From Oscillospiraceae bacterium (lineage in GTDB: Bacteria; Bacillota; Clostridia; Saccharofermentanales; Saccharofermentanaceae), in contig CADAIP010000005.1 of assembly GCA_902787975.1 (NCBI GenBank), positions 41,020 to 105,019 on the forward strand: a stretch of 64,000 nt of DNA, read 5' to 3'. Position numbers and translations under genes: made by a program. Shown here one piece after another: positions 26,299 through 34,465 of this stretch. The notes under the pieces were generated by a model, which worked only from the letters and a program-made list of their open reading frames with translations, was not told the DNA's origin and did no database searches. Positions within the stretch are counted from its first letter, which is position 1. Every line of letters begins with the position of its first letter.

Positions 26299-26338
26299 AA
26301 AAGTCACACTACACCATGACAACTACTGTGACTTTTTT
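26299..26338. terminator. Inverted repeat, probable bidirectional terminator
   Basis: AAAAGTCACA (26299-26308) and TGTGACTTTT (26327-26336) pair perfectly around 18 bases, with T-runs on both strands. It lies between the convergent DUF218 and MmcQ-like genes. It is preceded by another GTCACA copy at 26291, so it may also belong to the palindrome repeats. Confidence 0.65.
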
Positions 26339-26354
26339 GCCGGGGAAAGTGAAA

Positions 26355-27119
26355 TTATTCGTTCAAAGCTTCGCTCAGAGAAAACGGTACGCCCCTAGGA
26401 CCCCTGATAGCGAATATTCCGTACTCGTCACCGAGCACAGAGAAGGTGAATGCATCACGCTCGTAGCACTTGAGAAGTTCGATCTTCATGAGTGCCGTGA
26501 TGGAGAGATTCTTATCCTGATAGTCATAGGGAATGTCTGTTTCCAGAACCCTGCATTTATAGAGGATCGCAGATACCGGTGCAGCGACGTACATGTAGAC
26601 TGTGTCACCCTGGATTATGCCGGCGCCCTGCTTCCAAGTGATGATGCTGTTTTTCGCAAACGCCGCTTCAACATCGTAAAACTTCGGGTTTGCGGGGATG
26701 ATCCATTCTTTGGGCTCGCGTGTTTCTCTGACCTTCTTGCGGCGCTTTGACGCTGTTGCATTGAAGCTGACGTCGATTAGTTTTTCGACTTCGGAAGAAT
26801 GCACTGTTCCGTCCAAAAGAACGGTTATCCAATGCTGTTTGTTCATGTGGTAGGCAGGCATGATTCCGGCTTCTTTTATTATCACATCACGGAAAAACAC
26901 ATCGTCTATCTTGAGGTTTATTACGGACACGGAACCGCTGCCGTCTAATCCGAGCTTATCCCTGTCAACTTCCATGATAAGTGCGAACCACTTTTTGTTG
27001 TCCTGATGGCGGTATACTGCGTGCTGATTGTATTTCGGCCAGGGATATTCAGGCTCTGCGCCGTATTGGTCCTTAATATATCTGTCAATTAAATTACGGA
27101 TATCAGCTCTTTTGGCCAT
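26355..27119 (-). CDS. MmcQ/YjbR-family protein with extra C-terminal domain
   Basis: 254 residues. The N-terminal half (about 1-120) is an MmcQ/YjbR, CyaY-like DNA-binding fold: PWPKYNQHAVYRHQDNKKWF, LKIDD, MNKQHWITVLLDG. The C-terminal half (about 140-250) looks like a PUA/EVE-like domain also found fused to YjbR in Clostridia (FYDVEAAFAKN...WKQGAGIIQGDTVYMYVAAP). The cellular role is unknown. A GGGGTGA ribosome site precedes the ATG. Confidence 0.78.
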   Translation of the reverse strand: MAKRADIRNLIDRYIKDQYGAEPEYPWPKYNQHAVYRHQDNKKWFALIMEVDRDKLGLDGSGSVSVINLKIDDVFFRDVIIKEAGIMPAYHMNKQHWITVLLDGTVHSSEVEKLIDVSFNATASKRRKKVRETREPKEWIIPANPKFYDVEAAFAKNSIITWKQGAGIIQGDTVYMYVAAPVSAILYKCRVLETDIPYDYQDKNLSITALMKIELLKCYERDAFTFSVLGDEYGIFAIRGPRGVPFSLSEALNE

Positions 27120-27175
27120 GACAGATCACCCCATGGAATTTTGAGCAAATTATATCACAAGGGATATACCGCGGA

Positions 27176-28189
27176 TCAGTAGACGACCTTGTTCTTGCCG
27201 GTCTTTTTGCCCTTGTAGAGATTCTCGTCAGCGACATTGACCCACCTGTCGATGGAGTCATTGCCGGAATAATCGGCGAGGCCTGCAGTGATGGTGACTT
27301 TTATGTGGTCTTCGCCGAATGCGAAATCTTCTTTTTCAATGGAGGCGCGGAGCTTTTCGATGAGGGCGCTGTTATCAGTTATTGTGCCTGATGTCAGGAT
27401 TAGGAATTCCTCGCCGCCCCAGCGTGATACTTTGCTGTCCCTGCAGATGTCTTTCAGGATGCGCGCAACATTGACGAGCACGTAGTCACCTGCGTTATGA
27501 CCGTATCTGTCGTTGATCTTCTTGAAGTCGTCGATGTCGATCATGGCAACGGAATGGGGACCGTTTTCTTTGGTGGCGGACTCAAGTCTGCCGACCATGT
27601 AATGGCGGTTGTAAAGACCTGTCAGGCGGTCTATGAGGGCAGTCTGCTTGAGCTGGTTTTCGTAGTCGCCGATGAGGCTTAACATGAGTCTGGAATAGAA
27701 GACCAGGAAAGCTATTACGATGACCGAATTGAAAGTCCAGAATGCACCCGCGATCGAATTATCGACCGGATAGACCGGTCCTTTGAATGCAGTATATCCG
27801 GTGGACAGGAGGTAGCAGATGGCGATAATGCTGCTTGCCACAAAAGCATTGACCTTAGTCCTGCCGAGCTTGTCAGCCATGTATTCAGTGTAGAAGATGA
27901 TAGGTATCATCGAGAAACAGTAGAGATGGAAACCGATCTTATATCCAAGACAGAAAGTGCACAGGCACATATAGAATGTGATCCAGAAATAAACGAGTCT
28001 TACATAGATAGCGAGACGGTCTTTGAATATCAGGACATAGCCGAGGATGTAAACGAGTAATGTAGGGATGCTGAACCAGATAAGGATCGAAGCTTTGCAC
28101 AGGAAGAAGAACCCTGCAAGCGCGATTACGAGAAACAGGATGACACTGTTGATGATATATGTAAATCTTCTGATCCTTGTAAAATCCAA
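27176..28189 (-). CDS. Membrane-bound diguanylate cyclase (GGEEF)
   Basis: A c-di-GMP synthase of 337 residues: five to six membrane helices in residues 10-170 and a C-terminal GGDEF domain. The active motif reads RWGGEEF at about residue 257-263, an accepted active variant; upstream is MIDIDDFKKINDRYGHNAGD. I start at TTG 28189 because AAAGGAGG lies 7 bases before it; the open frame continues to 28261 without a ribosome site. Divergent from ald. Confidence 0.9.
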   Translation of the reverse strand: MDFTRIRRFTYIINSVILFLVIALAGFFFLCKASILIWFSIPTLLVYILGYVLIFKDRLAIYVRLVYFWITFYMCLCTFCLGYKIGFHLYCFSMIPIIFYTEYMADKLGRTKVNAFVASSIIAICYLLSTGYTAFKGPVYPVDNSIAGAFWTFNSVIVIAFLVFYSRLMLSLIGDYENQLKQTALIDRLTGLYNRHYMVGRLESATKENGPHSVAMIDIDDFKKINDRYGHNAGDYVLVNVARILKDICRDSKVSRWGGEEFLILTSGTITDNSALIEKLRASIEKEDFAFGEDHIKVTITAGLADYSGNDSIDRWVNVADENLYKGKKTGKNKVVY

Positions 28190-28277
28190 AACCAGTCCTC
28201 CTTTTCGATAGTTAAAGTATAAACGCCTAAAAAAAGCATGTTGTGAATGAATCGAAAACAAATATTAAAAGATACTA

Positions 28278-28306
28278 TATAATATTAACTGTTCGGCTAT
28301 CCGAAC
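28278..28306 (+). promoter_or_regulatory. ald promoter -10 and downstream dyad
   Basis: TATAAT (28278-28283) followed by GTTCGG-CTAT-CCGAAC (28291-28306), a perfect 6-base dyad that would lie at or just after the transcription start. It may be an operator or a 5' hairpin that affects ald expression. Confidence 0.6.
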
Positions 28307-28331
28307 AATCAATTTGGGAGGAATATAAACC

Positions 28332-29444
28332 ATGAAGATCGGATGTGTAAAAGAGATCAAGAACAACGAGTTCCGTGTGGGACTTACACCTGACAACGTC
28401 AAGGCCTATATTGCTGCCGGCCACCATGTTTACATGGAAAAGGGCGCAGGCGTCGGTTCTGGCTTTACTGACAATGAGTACATCGATGCGGGCGCTTCGC
28501 TCATCGACAATGCCGCCGAAGTATGGGCTCTCGTTGACATGATGGTCAAGGTAAAAGAACCCCTGCCGGAAGAATATCCGTTCTTCAAGGAAGGACTTAT
28601 CCTTTATACATATCTCCACCTCGCCGCAGACAAAGAGCAGACGGATGCCCTTCTCGCAGGCAAGGTGAAGGCAGTTGCTTATGAGACACTTCAGGAAAAA
28701 GACGGATCGCTGCCGTGCCTTGCTCCTATGTCACAGATCGCAGGCCGTCTCTCTATTCAGGAAGGCGCCAAGTATCTCGAAAAGAAGTTCGGCGGCGAAG
28801 GCATTCTTCTTGCAGGCGTACCCGGCACACCCAAGGCAAACGTTGTTATCCTCGGCGGAGGTACGGTCGGCATGAACGCTTGTAAGATCGCAGTCGGCAT
28901 GGGTGCAAACGTAACCATTCTCGACGTTAACCTCAAGAGACTTGAAGAGCTCGATAACAGATTCGGCTCACACATTCAGACTCTCGTTTCCAACGATTCA
29001 AATGTTGAAAGAGCAGTCATCAACGCAGACCTCGTAATCGGTTCCGTTCTTATTCCGGGCGGCTCCACACCTAAGCTTTTCAAGCGCAAGTATCTGCCTG
29101 AGATGAAGAACGGCGCAGTCTTTGTCGACGTAGCTATCGACCAGGGCGGATGCGGTGAATCTTCACGAGTTACAACACACGATGATCCTGTTTATGTTGA
29201 AGACGGCGTCGTACATTATTGCGTAGGCAACATGCCCGGATCAGTTCCGAGAACATCAACGATCGCCCTTACAAATGCAACTCTCCGTTATGGTCTTGAG
29301 ATCGCAAAGTCAGGACTTGAGGATGCATGCAAGGCAAATCCCGTAATAGCTACAGGTGTTAACTGCTATGACGGCAAGATCGTAAACAAGAATGTTGCGC
29401 TCGCACTTGATTATGAGTGTGCAGACCTCAGCGCAATGATCTGA
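28332..29444 (+). CDS. ald: Alanine dehydrogenase
   Basis: NAD-dependent enzyme interconverting L-alanine and pyruvate plus ammonia; 370 residues, the family's normal length. Typical N-terminus MKIGCVKEIKNNEFRVGLTP with the substrate Arg; EKGAGVGSGFTDNEY (about 37-51); YTYLHLA with the catalytic His near residue 96; the NAD-binding VVILGGGTVGMNACKIAVGM (about 171-190). GGGAGG precedes ATG 28332. A single gene with its own promoter and terminator. It may serve nitrogen assimilation or NADH disposal. Confidence 0.95.
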   Translation: MKIGCVKEIKNNEFRVGLTPDNVKAYIAAGHHVYMEKGAGVGSGFTDNEYIDAGASLIDNAAEVWALVDMMVKVKEPLPEEYPFFKEGLILYTYLHLAADKEQTDALLAGKVKAVAYETLQEKDGSLPCLAPMSQIAGRLSIQEGAKYLEKKFGGEGILLAGVPGTPKANVVILGGGTVGMNACKIAVGMGANVTILDVNLKRLEELDNRFGSHIQTLVSNDSNVERAVINADLVIGSVLIPGGSTPKLFKRKYLPEMKNGAVFVDVAIDQGGCGESSRVTTHDDPVYVEDGVVHYCVGNMPGSVPRTSTIALTNATLRYGLEIAKSGLEDACKANPVIATGVNCYDGKIVNKNVALALDYECADLSAMI

Positions 29445-29460
29445 TCACAAGTAAAAACAG

Positions 29461-29490
29461 GGGTTGTCTCTTAAGTGAGGCAACCCTTTT
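29461..29490 (+). terminator. Terminator of ald
   Basis: GGGTTG-T-CTC, loop TTAAGT, GAG-G-CAACCC, then TTTT. Same TGTCTC...GAGGCA core as at 2488, 44164 and 60908. Confidence 0.9.
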
Positions 29491-29581
29491 AACTAAACGC
29501 GAAAATGGTAAATCAACAGCGGTATCAGCAGCTGTTAAGCCGGCAATCTGATTATATGGTGCGGTAAAAGGAGATAAGTGT

Positions 29582-30244
29582 ATGTTAGAGATTTTCGGTA
29601 TCATAAGCCTCTGCAAACTCAACAAGAGGAATGCCATTGCAAGAGGCAGGAGACCCGGCCTGTTTATTGCGCTCACGATCATCCTCTGGGTTGGCATGGA
29701 GCTTCTCGGTTTCTTCATCGGAAGCTTCCTTGAGATCGAATATGGAACAGTCTTCATTGCTTACGGCTTTGCCGGTTTAGGCGCGCTAGGTTCTTTCCTT
29801 ATCGCGAAATTTGCGCCCAAGGGCGATTATGTTGATCCTAATTCAAATCCTGTTGTAATGAATAATCCGAACGATCCCATGCTCGGCGCATACAACGTTC
29901 CGATCGACCAGACATCTTATGCACCTTATCCGAACGCTCCCGCACAGGGTATACCTGTTGACCAGTATGGAATGCCTGTTAACACACAGCTCAACGAATT
30001 CGGCATGCCCGTAGATGAGAATGGCAACTACAAGCCCGTTCTGAACCAGTACGGCATACCGATCGATCCTACGGCGGTCAATGCGCCCCAGCCCGTCTAT
30101 CAGGCACAGCCTTCTCCGGCTGCACCTGCTCCCACTGCGCCTGCTCAGGCGGCACCCATACAGAAGAAATTCTGTGGCAACTGCGGTGCGCCCATAGTTG
30201 ATCCCGGCAGTTCATTCTGCGATTCCTGCGGCTCAAAACTCTGA
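29582..30244 (+). CDS. Membrane protein with GMPVD repeats and C-terminal zinc ribbon
   Basis: 220 residues, not recognised as a family. Two membrane helices (about 22-43 and 52-77), then a Pro/Asn/Gln-rich cytoplasmic region with degenerate repeats of the form QYG[MI]P[VI]D (GIPVDQYGMPVN, NEFGMPVDENG, NQYGIPIDPT, about residues 117-163), a Gln/Pro/Ala stretch and a C-terminal CGNCG...CDSCG zinc ribbon (about 198-217). AAAGGAGA precedes ATG 29582. The design (helices, low-complexity repeats, zinc ribbon) parallels the PrsW-like protein at 61307. Confidence 0.72.
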   Translation: MLEIFGIISLCKLNKRNAIARGRRPGLFIALTIILWVGMELLGFFIGSFLEIEYGTVFIAYGFAGLGALGSFLIAKFAPKGDYVDPNSNPVVMNNPNDPMLGAYNVPIDQTSYAPYPNAPAQGIPVDQYGMPVNTQLNEFGMPVDENGNYKPVLNQYGIPIDPTAVNAPQPVYQAQPSPAAPAPTAPAQAAPIQKKFCGNCGAPIVDPGSSFCDSCGSKL

Positions 30245-30252
30245 TGTCCAAA

Positions 30253-30296
30253 ACTCCGCAAATGCATTGAACTATGCATTTCTGCGGGAGTATAAT
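30253..30296 (+). promoter_or_regulatory. Promoter with AAATGCAT dyad over the -35
   Basis: TTGAAC (30267-30272), 18 bases, TATAAT (30291-30296). The -35 sits inside a perfect dyad AAATGCAT-TGAACT-ATGCATTT (30260-30281), extended by ACTCC/GGGAGT. The stem could be a repressor operator, or end transcription of the upstream gene. TATAAT ends 6 bases before ATG 30303. Confidence 0.65.
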
Positions 30297-30302
30297 TGGC
30301 GT

Positions 30303-31448
30303 ATGACATCTGTTATAAATCTATATGCTGTTTTTGTCGGCGATGGCCTCGGCGTAGCAATTCTGCTGCTCATCCTTGTTACGAGAGGCTGGAACATTCC
30401 GGGCCGTAAAGAAGAAAGCCGCCTTTTGCTTTACATGCTGATCGCTTCCGTGATCAACTGTGTTGTTGATGCTGTCGTCGCATATTGTGACGGACTTCTC
30501 GTACCCGGCTATCACGTCATACTCGTTCTCGGAAACGTTTACCTTTACATCTATAACATGATCATCGGCATCTTCCTGATCCGCATGATCATAAAGCACA
30601 TCGACAAGAAGCTGACCAAGCTCCAAACCGGTTTTTTCATTGCGCTATGCATCTTGGAGACGGCACTTCTTGTCATCAATTTCTTTAAGCCGGTCGTTTA
30701 TGTCATCGACAACACGAACCACTACCACAGAGGTGAGCTTTACTATCTGTTCGTCCTGATCGGTCTCGTGCTTGTTCTCTACGGATTCGCTTATTATTTC
30801 ATCTCGAAGATCAAGAATCCCTCGCTCCGCTATTTCCCTGTTGCGGAGTTTTTAAGTCCGGTCTTAGCCGGAATCATCATTCAGACGATCATCTACGGAA
30901 TCTCTTTGATTCCGGCATGCTTTGCGATCTCACTTGCAGGCATCGTCATCTCGCTTCAGAACGAGTGCATCTACATCGACAAGCTCACCGGTGTCTATAA
31001 CAGATTCGAACTTGATAAGGAATTAAGAAGACTCCAGAAGCGCCGCAAAGAAAAGATCGTCGCATACATGCTCGACTTAAACGGCTTCAAATCCATCAAT
31101 GACGAGTACTCACACGAAGAAGGCGACCAGGCTCTTATCGCGTTTGCGGGCATACTGAACAGCGTTTTCGGATCCATCGGAACGGTAATCAGATTTGCAG
31201 GTGATGAGTTTGTCGTCATCGTCCGCAAGGCAAAAGAATCAGATATTGAGATATACAAAAAGAAGACCACTGAAGCGGTTGAGAAATATAACGAGACTTC
31301 AGGCAAACCCTATAAGCTTTCCGCGGCCGTCGGAGGCAAGGTTTTCGACTTCAGCAGTGATGATACCAAAGATCTCGTAGTCGTCATCGACGAACTCATG
31401 TACAAAGACAAGAACGATTTTTATAAGACGAACGAGCGCAAGAGATAA
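30303..31448 (+). CDS. Membrane-bound diguanylate cyclase (AGDEF variant)
   Basis: 381 residues: about seven membrane helices (1-215) and a C-terminal GGDEF domain (225-381). The motif reads RFAGDEF near residue 297, with Ala for the first Gly; upstream MLDLNGFKSINDEYSHEEGD is conserved. AGDEF proteins are often active, but this must be shown. Start ATG 30303 is set by the promoter: TATAAT lies 6 bases before it and there is no ribosome site, so the message is probably leaderless. Its stop abuts the convergent DUF2809 gene with no gap. Confidence 0.88.
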   Translation: MTSVINLYAVFVGDGLGVAILLLILVTRGWNIPGRKEESRLLLYMLIASVINCVVDAVVAYCDGLLVPGYHVILVLGNVYLYIYNMIIGIFLIRMIIKHIDKKLTKLQTGFFIALCILETALLVINFFKPVVYVIDNTNHYHRGELYYLFVLIGLVLVLYGFAYYFISKIKNPSLRYFPVAEFLSPVLAGIIIQTIIYGISLIPACFAISLAGIVISLQNECIYIDKLTGVYNRFELDKELRRLQKRRKEKIVAYMLDLNGFKSINDEYSHEEGDQALIAFAGILNSVFGSIGTVIRFAGDEFVVIVRKAKESDIEIYKKKTTEAVEKYNETSGKPYKLSAAVGGKVFDFSSDDTKDLVVVIDELMYKDKNDFYKTNERKR

Positions 31449-31823
31449 TCAGCTGAGTTTTTTATTGATCACAAACTCGGCTATGAAGCATGGTATTATT
31501 CCGATCAGATAACATATGAGATCGATGGTCGAAAAGCCCGTCCCAATGATTATCCTAAGCAATTCATTGGTGATCCCGAACCTGTCGCAGAAACCCCATA
31601 GCTGAAGAAATTCAACTGCAAATGCAAATATCAAAATGACGCCTGGAATGATGAACCACGGTGTCTTTTTATTTGGAATTATTGTCCTGACGATCGTGTA
31701 TAAAAGGATCACCACCAGTATGTCGCCCAGATAGATCCTGACCCAGCCCTGTCCGAACAGGCCTATCAGGATCTCGGTGCCGAGCAGCAGGAGCGATATC
31801 AAACCGTATATTAGTCTTCTCAA
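31449..31823 (-). CDS. DUF2809-like small membrane protein
   Basis: A 124-residue protein of four membrane helices with the pattern of DUF2809 (WVRIYLGDILVVILLYTIVR; FAVEFLQLWG; GTGFSTIDLICYLIGI). Function unknown. It ends exactly where the convergent GGDEF gene ends. Confidence 0.68.
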   Translation of the reverse strand: MRRLIYGLISLLLLGTEILIGLFGQGWVRIYLGDILVVILLYTIVRTIIPNKKTPWFIIPGVILIFAFAVEFLQLWGFCDRFGITNELLRIIIGTGFSTIDLICYLIGIIPCFIAEFVINKKLS

Positions 31824-31915
31824 ATCAGTTATCCCCGTTTACTTTTTCGCAGTCTTCGTCCGTACATTATACACGGTGGCGGTTTCCTCAAAATACAAAT
31901 AAAAAATTTTTAATG

Positions 31916-31921
31916 TATAAT
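31916..31921 (+). promoter_or_regulatory. -10 element of lipoprotein gene
   Basis: TATAAT, 28 bases before ATG 31950, with a GGGGGAT ribosome site between. The upstream sequence is A/T-rich without a clear -35. Confidence 0.5.
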
Positions 31922-31949
31922 AACCACATTAAAACTCACGGGGGATAAC

Positions 31950-32513
31950 ATGATCAGAAAGACAGTAGCAGCAATCCTGCTTGCCGGAATGACGTTATCA
32001 GCATGCGCCTGCACCGCTGACGCTCACGGCCCTAAAGCTACAACGGTATCCTTTGCCCATGAGTTCGTGGATCCCACGACCGAGACGACTGTCCTGGAAA
32101 TTGAGACTGGTGAATTCGTTGAGACTGTTACCCTTAAAGGCTCAGGAGAAGGCGAGACATATCAGTTCAGCTACGATTCCGATATTCTTCAGTACACAGG
32201 CCAGGGCGGCAATTTCTATCTTTGCGGCAGCACCGCTACCGAATGCTATCTCCACATCATGGTCCAGAAAGATGACGGCACTTTATATGACACGACAAAA
32301 GAGTCGGTCATGGGATGGATCCTTAAGGAATTCAAGCTTAACTCCGGAAGTCGCGCGTTGAGCTACGCCACCAGCGAAGATAACATATTCAATATTCTCA
32401 TCGAATCCGAAGGCAAACTCATCAAGGTCCGTGTAGGCGCGGCAGACAAATGGCCCTACTCGGTCGAGCAGCTTGCCAATGCGATCGACAGCGGATTCGA
32501 GACAGAAACTTAA
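31950..32513 (+). CDS. Lipoprotein of unknown function
   Basis: 187 residues. Signal peptide MIRKTVAAILLAGMTLSACAC gives a lipobox LSAC with lipidated Cys at about residue 19. A Thr-rich linker leads to a mature domain of about 140 residues with no family I recognise. Alone between a convergent gene pair and a palindromic repeat. Confidence 0.75.
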   Translation: MIRKTVAAILLAGMTLSACACTADAHGPKATTVSFAHEFVDPTTETTVLEIETGEFVETVTLKGSGEGETYQFSYDSDILQYTGQGGNFYLCGSTATECYLHIMVQKDDGTLYDTTKESVMGWILKEFKLNSGSRALSYATSEDNIFNILIESEGKLIKVRVGAADKWPYSVEQLANAIDSGFETET

Positions 32514-32562
32514 TAGAGGATTTCATTTGACATCTTCTTTTTGCAGAATGCGAATTAACGAA

Positions 32563-32672
32563 TACCTAAAACGTACAGTAAAATGACCTGATTACTGTAC
32601 GATTTACGTATTTTTACCGGAAAATACCTGATTCATACAGTAGCCGGAATGATTTACTGTACGATTTACGTA
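32563..32672. repeat. Palindromic repeat, two 48-base units with period 62
   Basis: Units 32563-32610 and 32625-32672 separated by 14 bases. Inner arms TACAGTAA/TTACTGTA (one base changed in unit 2) enclose 10-base loops; the right part of each unit (ACTGTACGATTTACGTA) is constant. It matches the repeat at 21848 in unit length, spacer length and period, so it is a dispersed element. It lies just upstream of the NUDIX gene. Confidence 0.88.
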
Positions 32673-32735
32673 CAAGTGTCAGCTGACCTGTCGAAAATGA
32701 TACAAATCCGGAAGATGGAGATACAAAGTTTATTT

Positions 32736-33119
32736 ATGAAAACAATACATGTTGTAGCCGCGATAATCAGGAAAGACGGAAAGATCCTGGCGACCCAGCG
32801 CGGCTATGGTGAATATAAGGACGGGTGGGAATTTCCCGGCGGCAAGATAAACGAAGGGGAGACTCCCCAAAAGGCGCTTGCCCGCGAGATCAAGGAAGAA
32901 CTGAATGCCGATATCACGGTCGGAGATCTTCTCGTCACCGTAGAGCACGACTACACTGATTTCCACCTCTCAATGCAGTGTTTTTGGGTTGAGCTTAAAG
33001 ACGATTCACACATCGAACTTCTTGAACACGAAGCAGCCAAATGGCTTTCCGTGAATGAATTGGGAAGCGTTGAGTGGCTGCCTGCTGATATTAAAGTAGT
33101 TGAAGCCATAAAAGGCTGA
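32736..33119 (+). CDS. NUDIX hydrolase, MutT-like
   Basis: A (deoxy)nucleoside triphosphate pyrophosphohydrolase, 127 residues. The NUDIX box is complete: GGKINEGETPQKALAREIKEEL begins at about residue 35. N-terminus VAAIIRKDGKILATQRGYGEYKDGWEFPGG is typical of MutT-type housecleaning enzymes. I start at ATG 32736; ATG 32715 in frame is possible, and the frame is open back to 32649 into the palindromic repeat. The ribosome site is poor (GGAG 15 bases away). Confidence 0.85.
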   Translation: MKTIHVVAAIIRKDGKILATQRGYGEYKDGWEFPGGKINEGETPQKALAREIKEELNADITVGDLLVTVEHDYTDFHLSMQCFWVELKDDSHIELLEHEAAKWLSVNELGSVEWLPADIKVVEAIKG

Positions 33120-33131
33120 TATCACATCGCG

Positions 33132-33162
33132 AAAAAAGGACGTCCCATTGCTGAGACGTCCC
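33132..33162 (-). terminator. Terminator of hsp20
   Basis: On the minus strand GGACGTCTC, loop, GGGACGTCC, followed by TTTTTT. It also lies just after the plus-strand NUDIX stop. Confidence 0.85.
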
Positions 33163-33193
33163 TTAGATTCAAGTAATTGTTCCCTTTGCTTCA

Positions 33194-33643
33194 TTAGCCT
33201 TCGATGGCTATGGTGTTATTTCCCGGCAGTTCCTTTAATTCCTTCTTCGGAATGCAGAGTCTTAATACGCCGTCTTCGAATTTGGCCTTAACATCTTCGA
33301 CCTTAACGGCATCACCGACATAGAAGCTTCGCTGCATGCTGCCGGCATATCTTTCCTGACGGATGATCTTGCCGTGGTGGTCTTTCTTCTCGGTGTCGTG
33401 ATCCTTGGTCGCGCTGATGGTCATGTAGCCGTCTTCAAGCTTGACGTTAATCTGGTCTTTCTTGAAGCCAGGAAGATCAACATCCATCTCATAATCAGTA
33501 TCGGTCTCGTGGACATCGGTCTTCATGAGGTTTCTTGCGTTCTTTCCATAGAGGTGCTTGTCGATATTGGCAAGTTCACGCTGTGTAGGTAAGCCCCAAA
33601 ACTCGTCGAACAAATCTTCTCCAAATAATCCGGACATCAACAT
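33194..33643 (-). CDS. Small heat-shock protein, Hsp20 family
   Basis: ATP-independent holdase chaperone of 149 residues. The alpha-crystallin domain covers about residues 40-145: TDTDYEMDVDLPGFKKDQINVKLEDGYMTI, a middle with YAGSMQRSF, and a C-terminal FEDGVLRLCIPKKE, with a short tail. I start at ATG 33643, nine bases after AAAGGAG; the ATG at 33652 lies within that ribosome site. The promoter overlaps a CIRCE operator, so HrcA control is expected. Confidence 0.93.
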   Translation of the reverse strand: MLMSGLFGEDLFDEFWGLPTQRELANIDKHLYGKNARNLMKTDVHETDTDYEMDVDLPGFKKDQINVKLEDGYMTISATKDHDTEKKDHHGKIIRQERYAGSMQRSFYVGDAVKVEDVKAKFEDGVLRLCIPKKELKELPGNNTIAIEG

Positions 33644-33727
33644 AATAATCATCTCCTTTGATCGTTGTTATCCGAGCATTAGAGCGGAGGTCTGATCTAT
33701 CGATCTTCGTTCCTTTGTTCCAACTGC

Positions 33728-33769
33728 ATTATAGTCCCCTGGTTAGCACTGTCAAGGTGAGAGTGCTAA
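33728..33769 (-). promoter_or_regulatory. CIRCE operator and promoter of hsp20
   Basis: TTAGCACTG-N9-GAGTGCTAA at 33743-33769 matches the CIRCE consensus (TTAGCACTC-N9-GAGTGCTAA) except one base. On the minus strand the -35 TTGACA (33750-33755) is inside CIRCE and TATAAT (33728-33733) follows after 16 bases, so HrcA bound here would block polymerase. Confidence 0.93.
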
Positions 33770-33874
33770 TTCAAATCTGAACATTTTCCGGCCTTTAATT
33801 TGTGCAGTTTTTAAGCCGCCGCTTTTCCGGAGCGGACCTATAATATTGGGGGTTTTCAATTTTCGGGGATATTT

Positions 33875-34465
33875 ATGTTAATTAAGATCAGATACGGAAA
33901 TACAAATACTTTTTTTATAAAGGGCACGGGTGCGGGCCTTCTTGTCGATACCGATTTTGCAGGTACGCTGCCTGCTTTTTATAAGGCAATTAAGGCGCAG
34001 GGAATTCAGGTGTCCGATATCACTTATCTGTTGTGCACGCATTACCATCCTGATCACTGCGGGCTTGCAAGTGAACTGATGGCTCAGGGCGTGAAGCTTT
34101 TGGTTATGGAATCACAGGCCGGTTCGCTTCATTATTCAGACCCGATCTATGCGAAGCAGCCGCATTTGGAATATGTTCCGATTGAAGATGACAAAGCTTT
34201 GGTCTTGTCCTTTGCCAATTCGCGCTCGTTCCTTTCAAATCTCGGAATCGAAGGTGAGATCATTTCGACACCGAGCCACAGTGAAGACAGTATTTGCGTC
34301 ATGCTTGATGAAGGAATCTGTCTGGCCGGAGATCTTGAACCTTATGAATATCTGGCAGCATATACAGATAACGCTACACTTAAGGCTGACTGGGATAAGG
34401 TGTTAAGCTATTCGCCCAAGCGCATCTGTTATGCGCATGCGAATGAGAAGATCATCAGTGATTAA
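33875..34465 (+). CDS. MBL-fold metallo-hydrolase
   Basis: 196-residue metallo-beta-lactamase-fold protein, distinct from that at 2701. Metal motif CTHYHPDHCG at about residues 52-61; later His in TPSHSEDS (about 131-138) and Asp in LAGDLEP (about 149-155) complete the site; YAHAN near the C-terminus is the last His. GGGGAT precedes ATG 33875. Substrate unknown. Its last four bases overlap the convergent lipoprotein gene. Confidence 0.83.
   Translation: MLIKIRYGNTNTFFIKGTGAGLLVDTDFAGTLPAFYKAIKAQGIQVSDITYLLCTHYHPDHCGLASELMAQGVKLLVMESQAGSLHYSDPIYAKQPHLEYVPIEDDKALVLSFANSRSFLSNLGIEGEIISTPSHSEDSICVMLDEGICLAGDLEPYEYLAAYTDNATLKADWDKVLSYSPKRICYAHANEKIISD

Noticed and set aside
28278..28331. A riboswitch in the ald leader
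   Set aside because: Only a short 6-base hairpin is present; the leader is too small and lacks any known riboswitch core.
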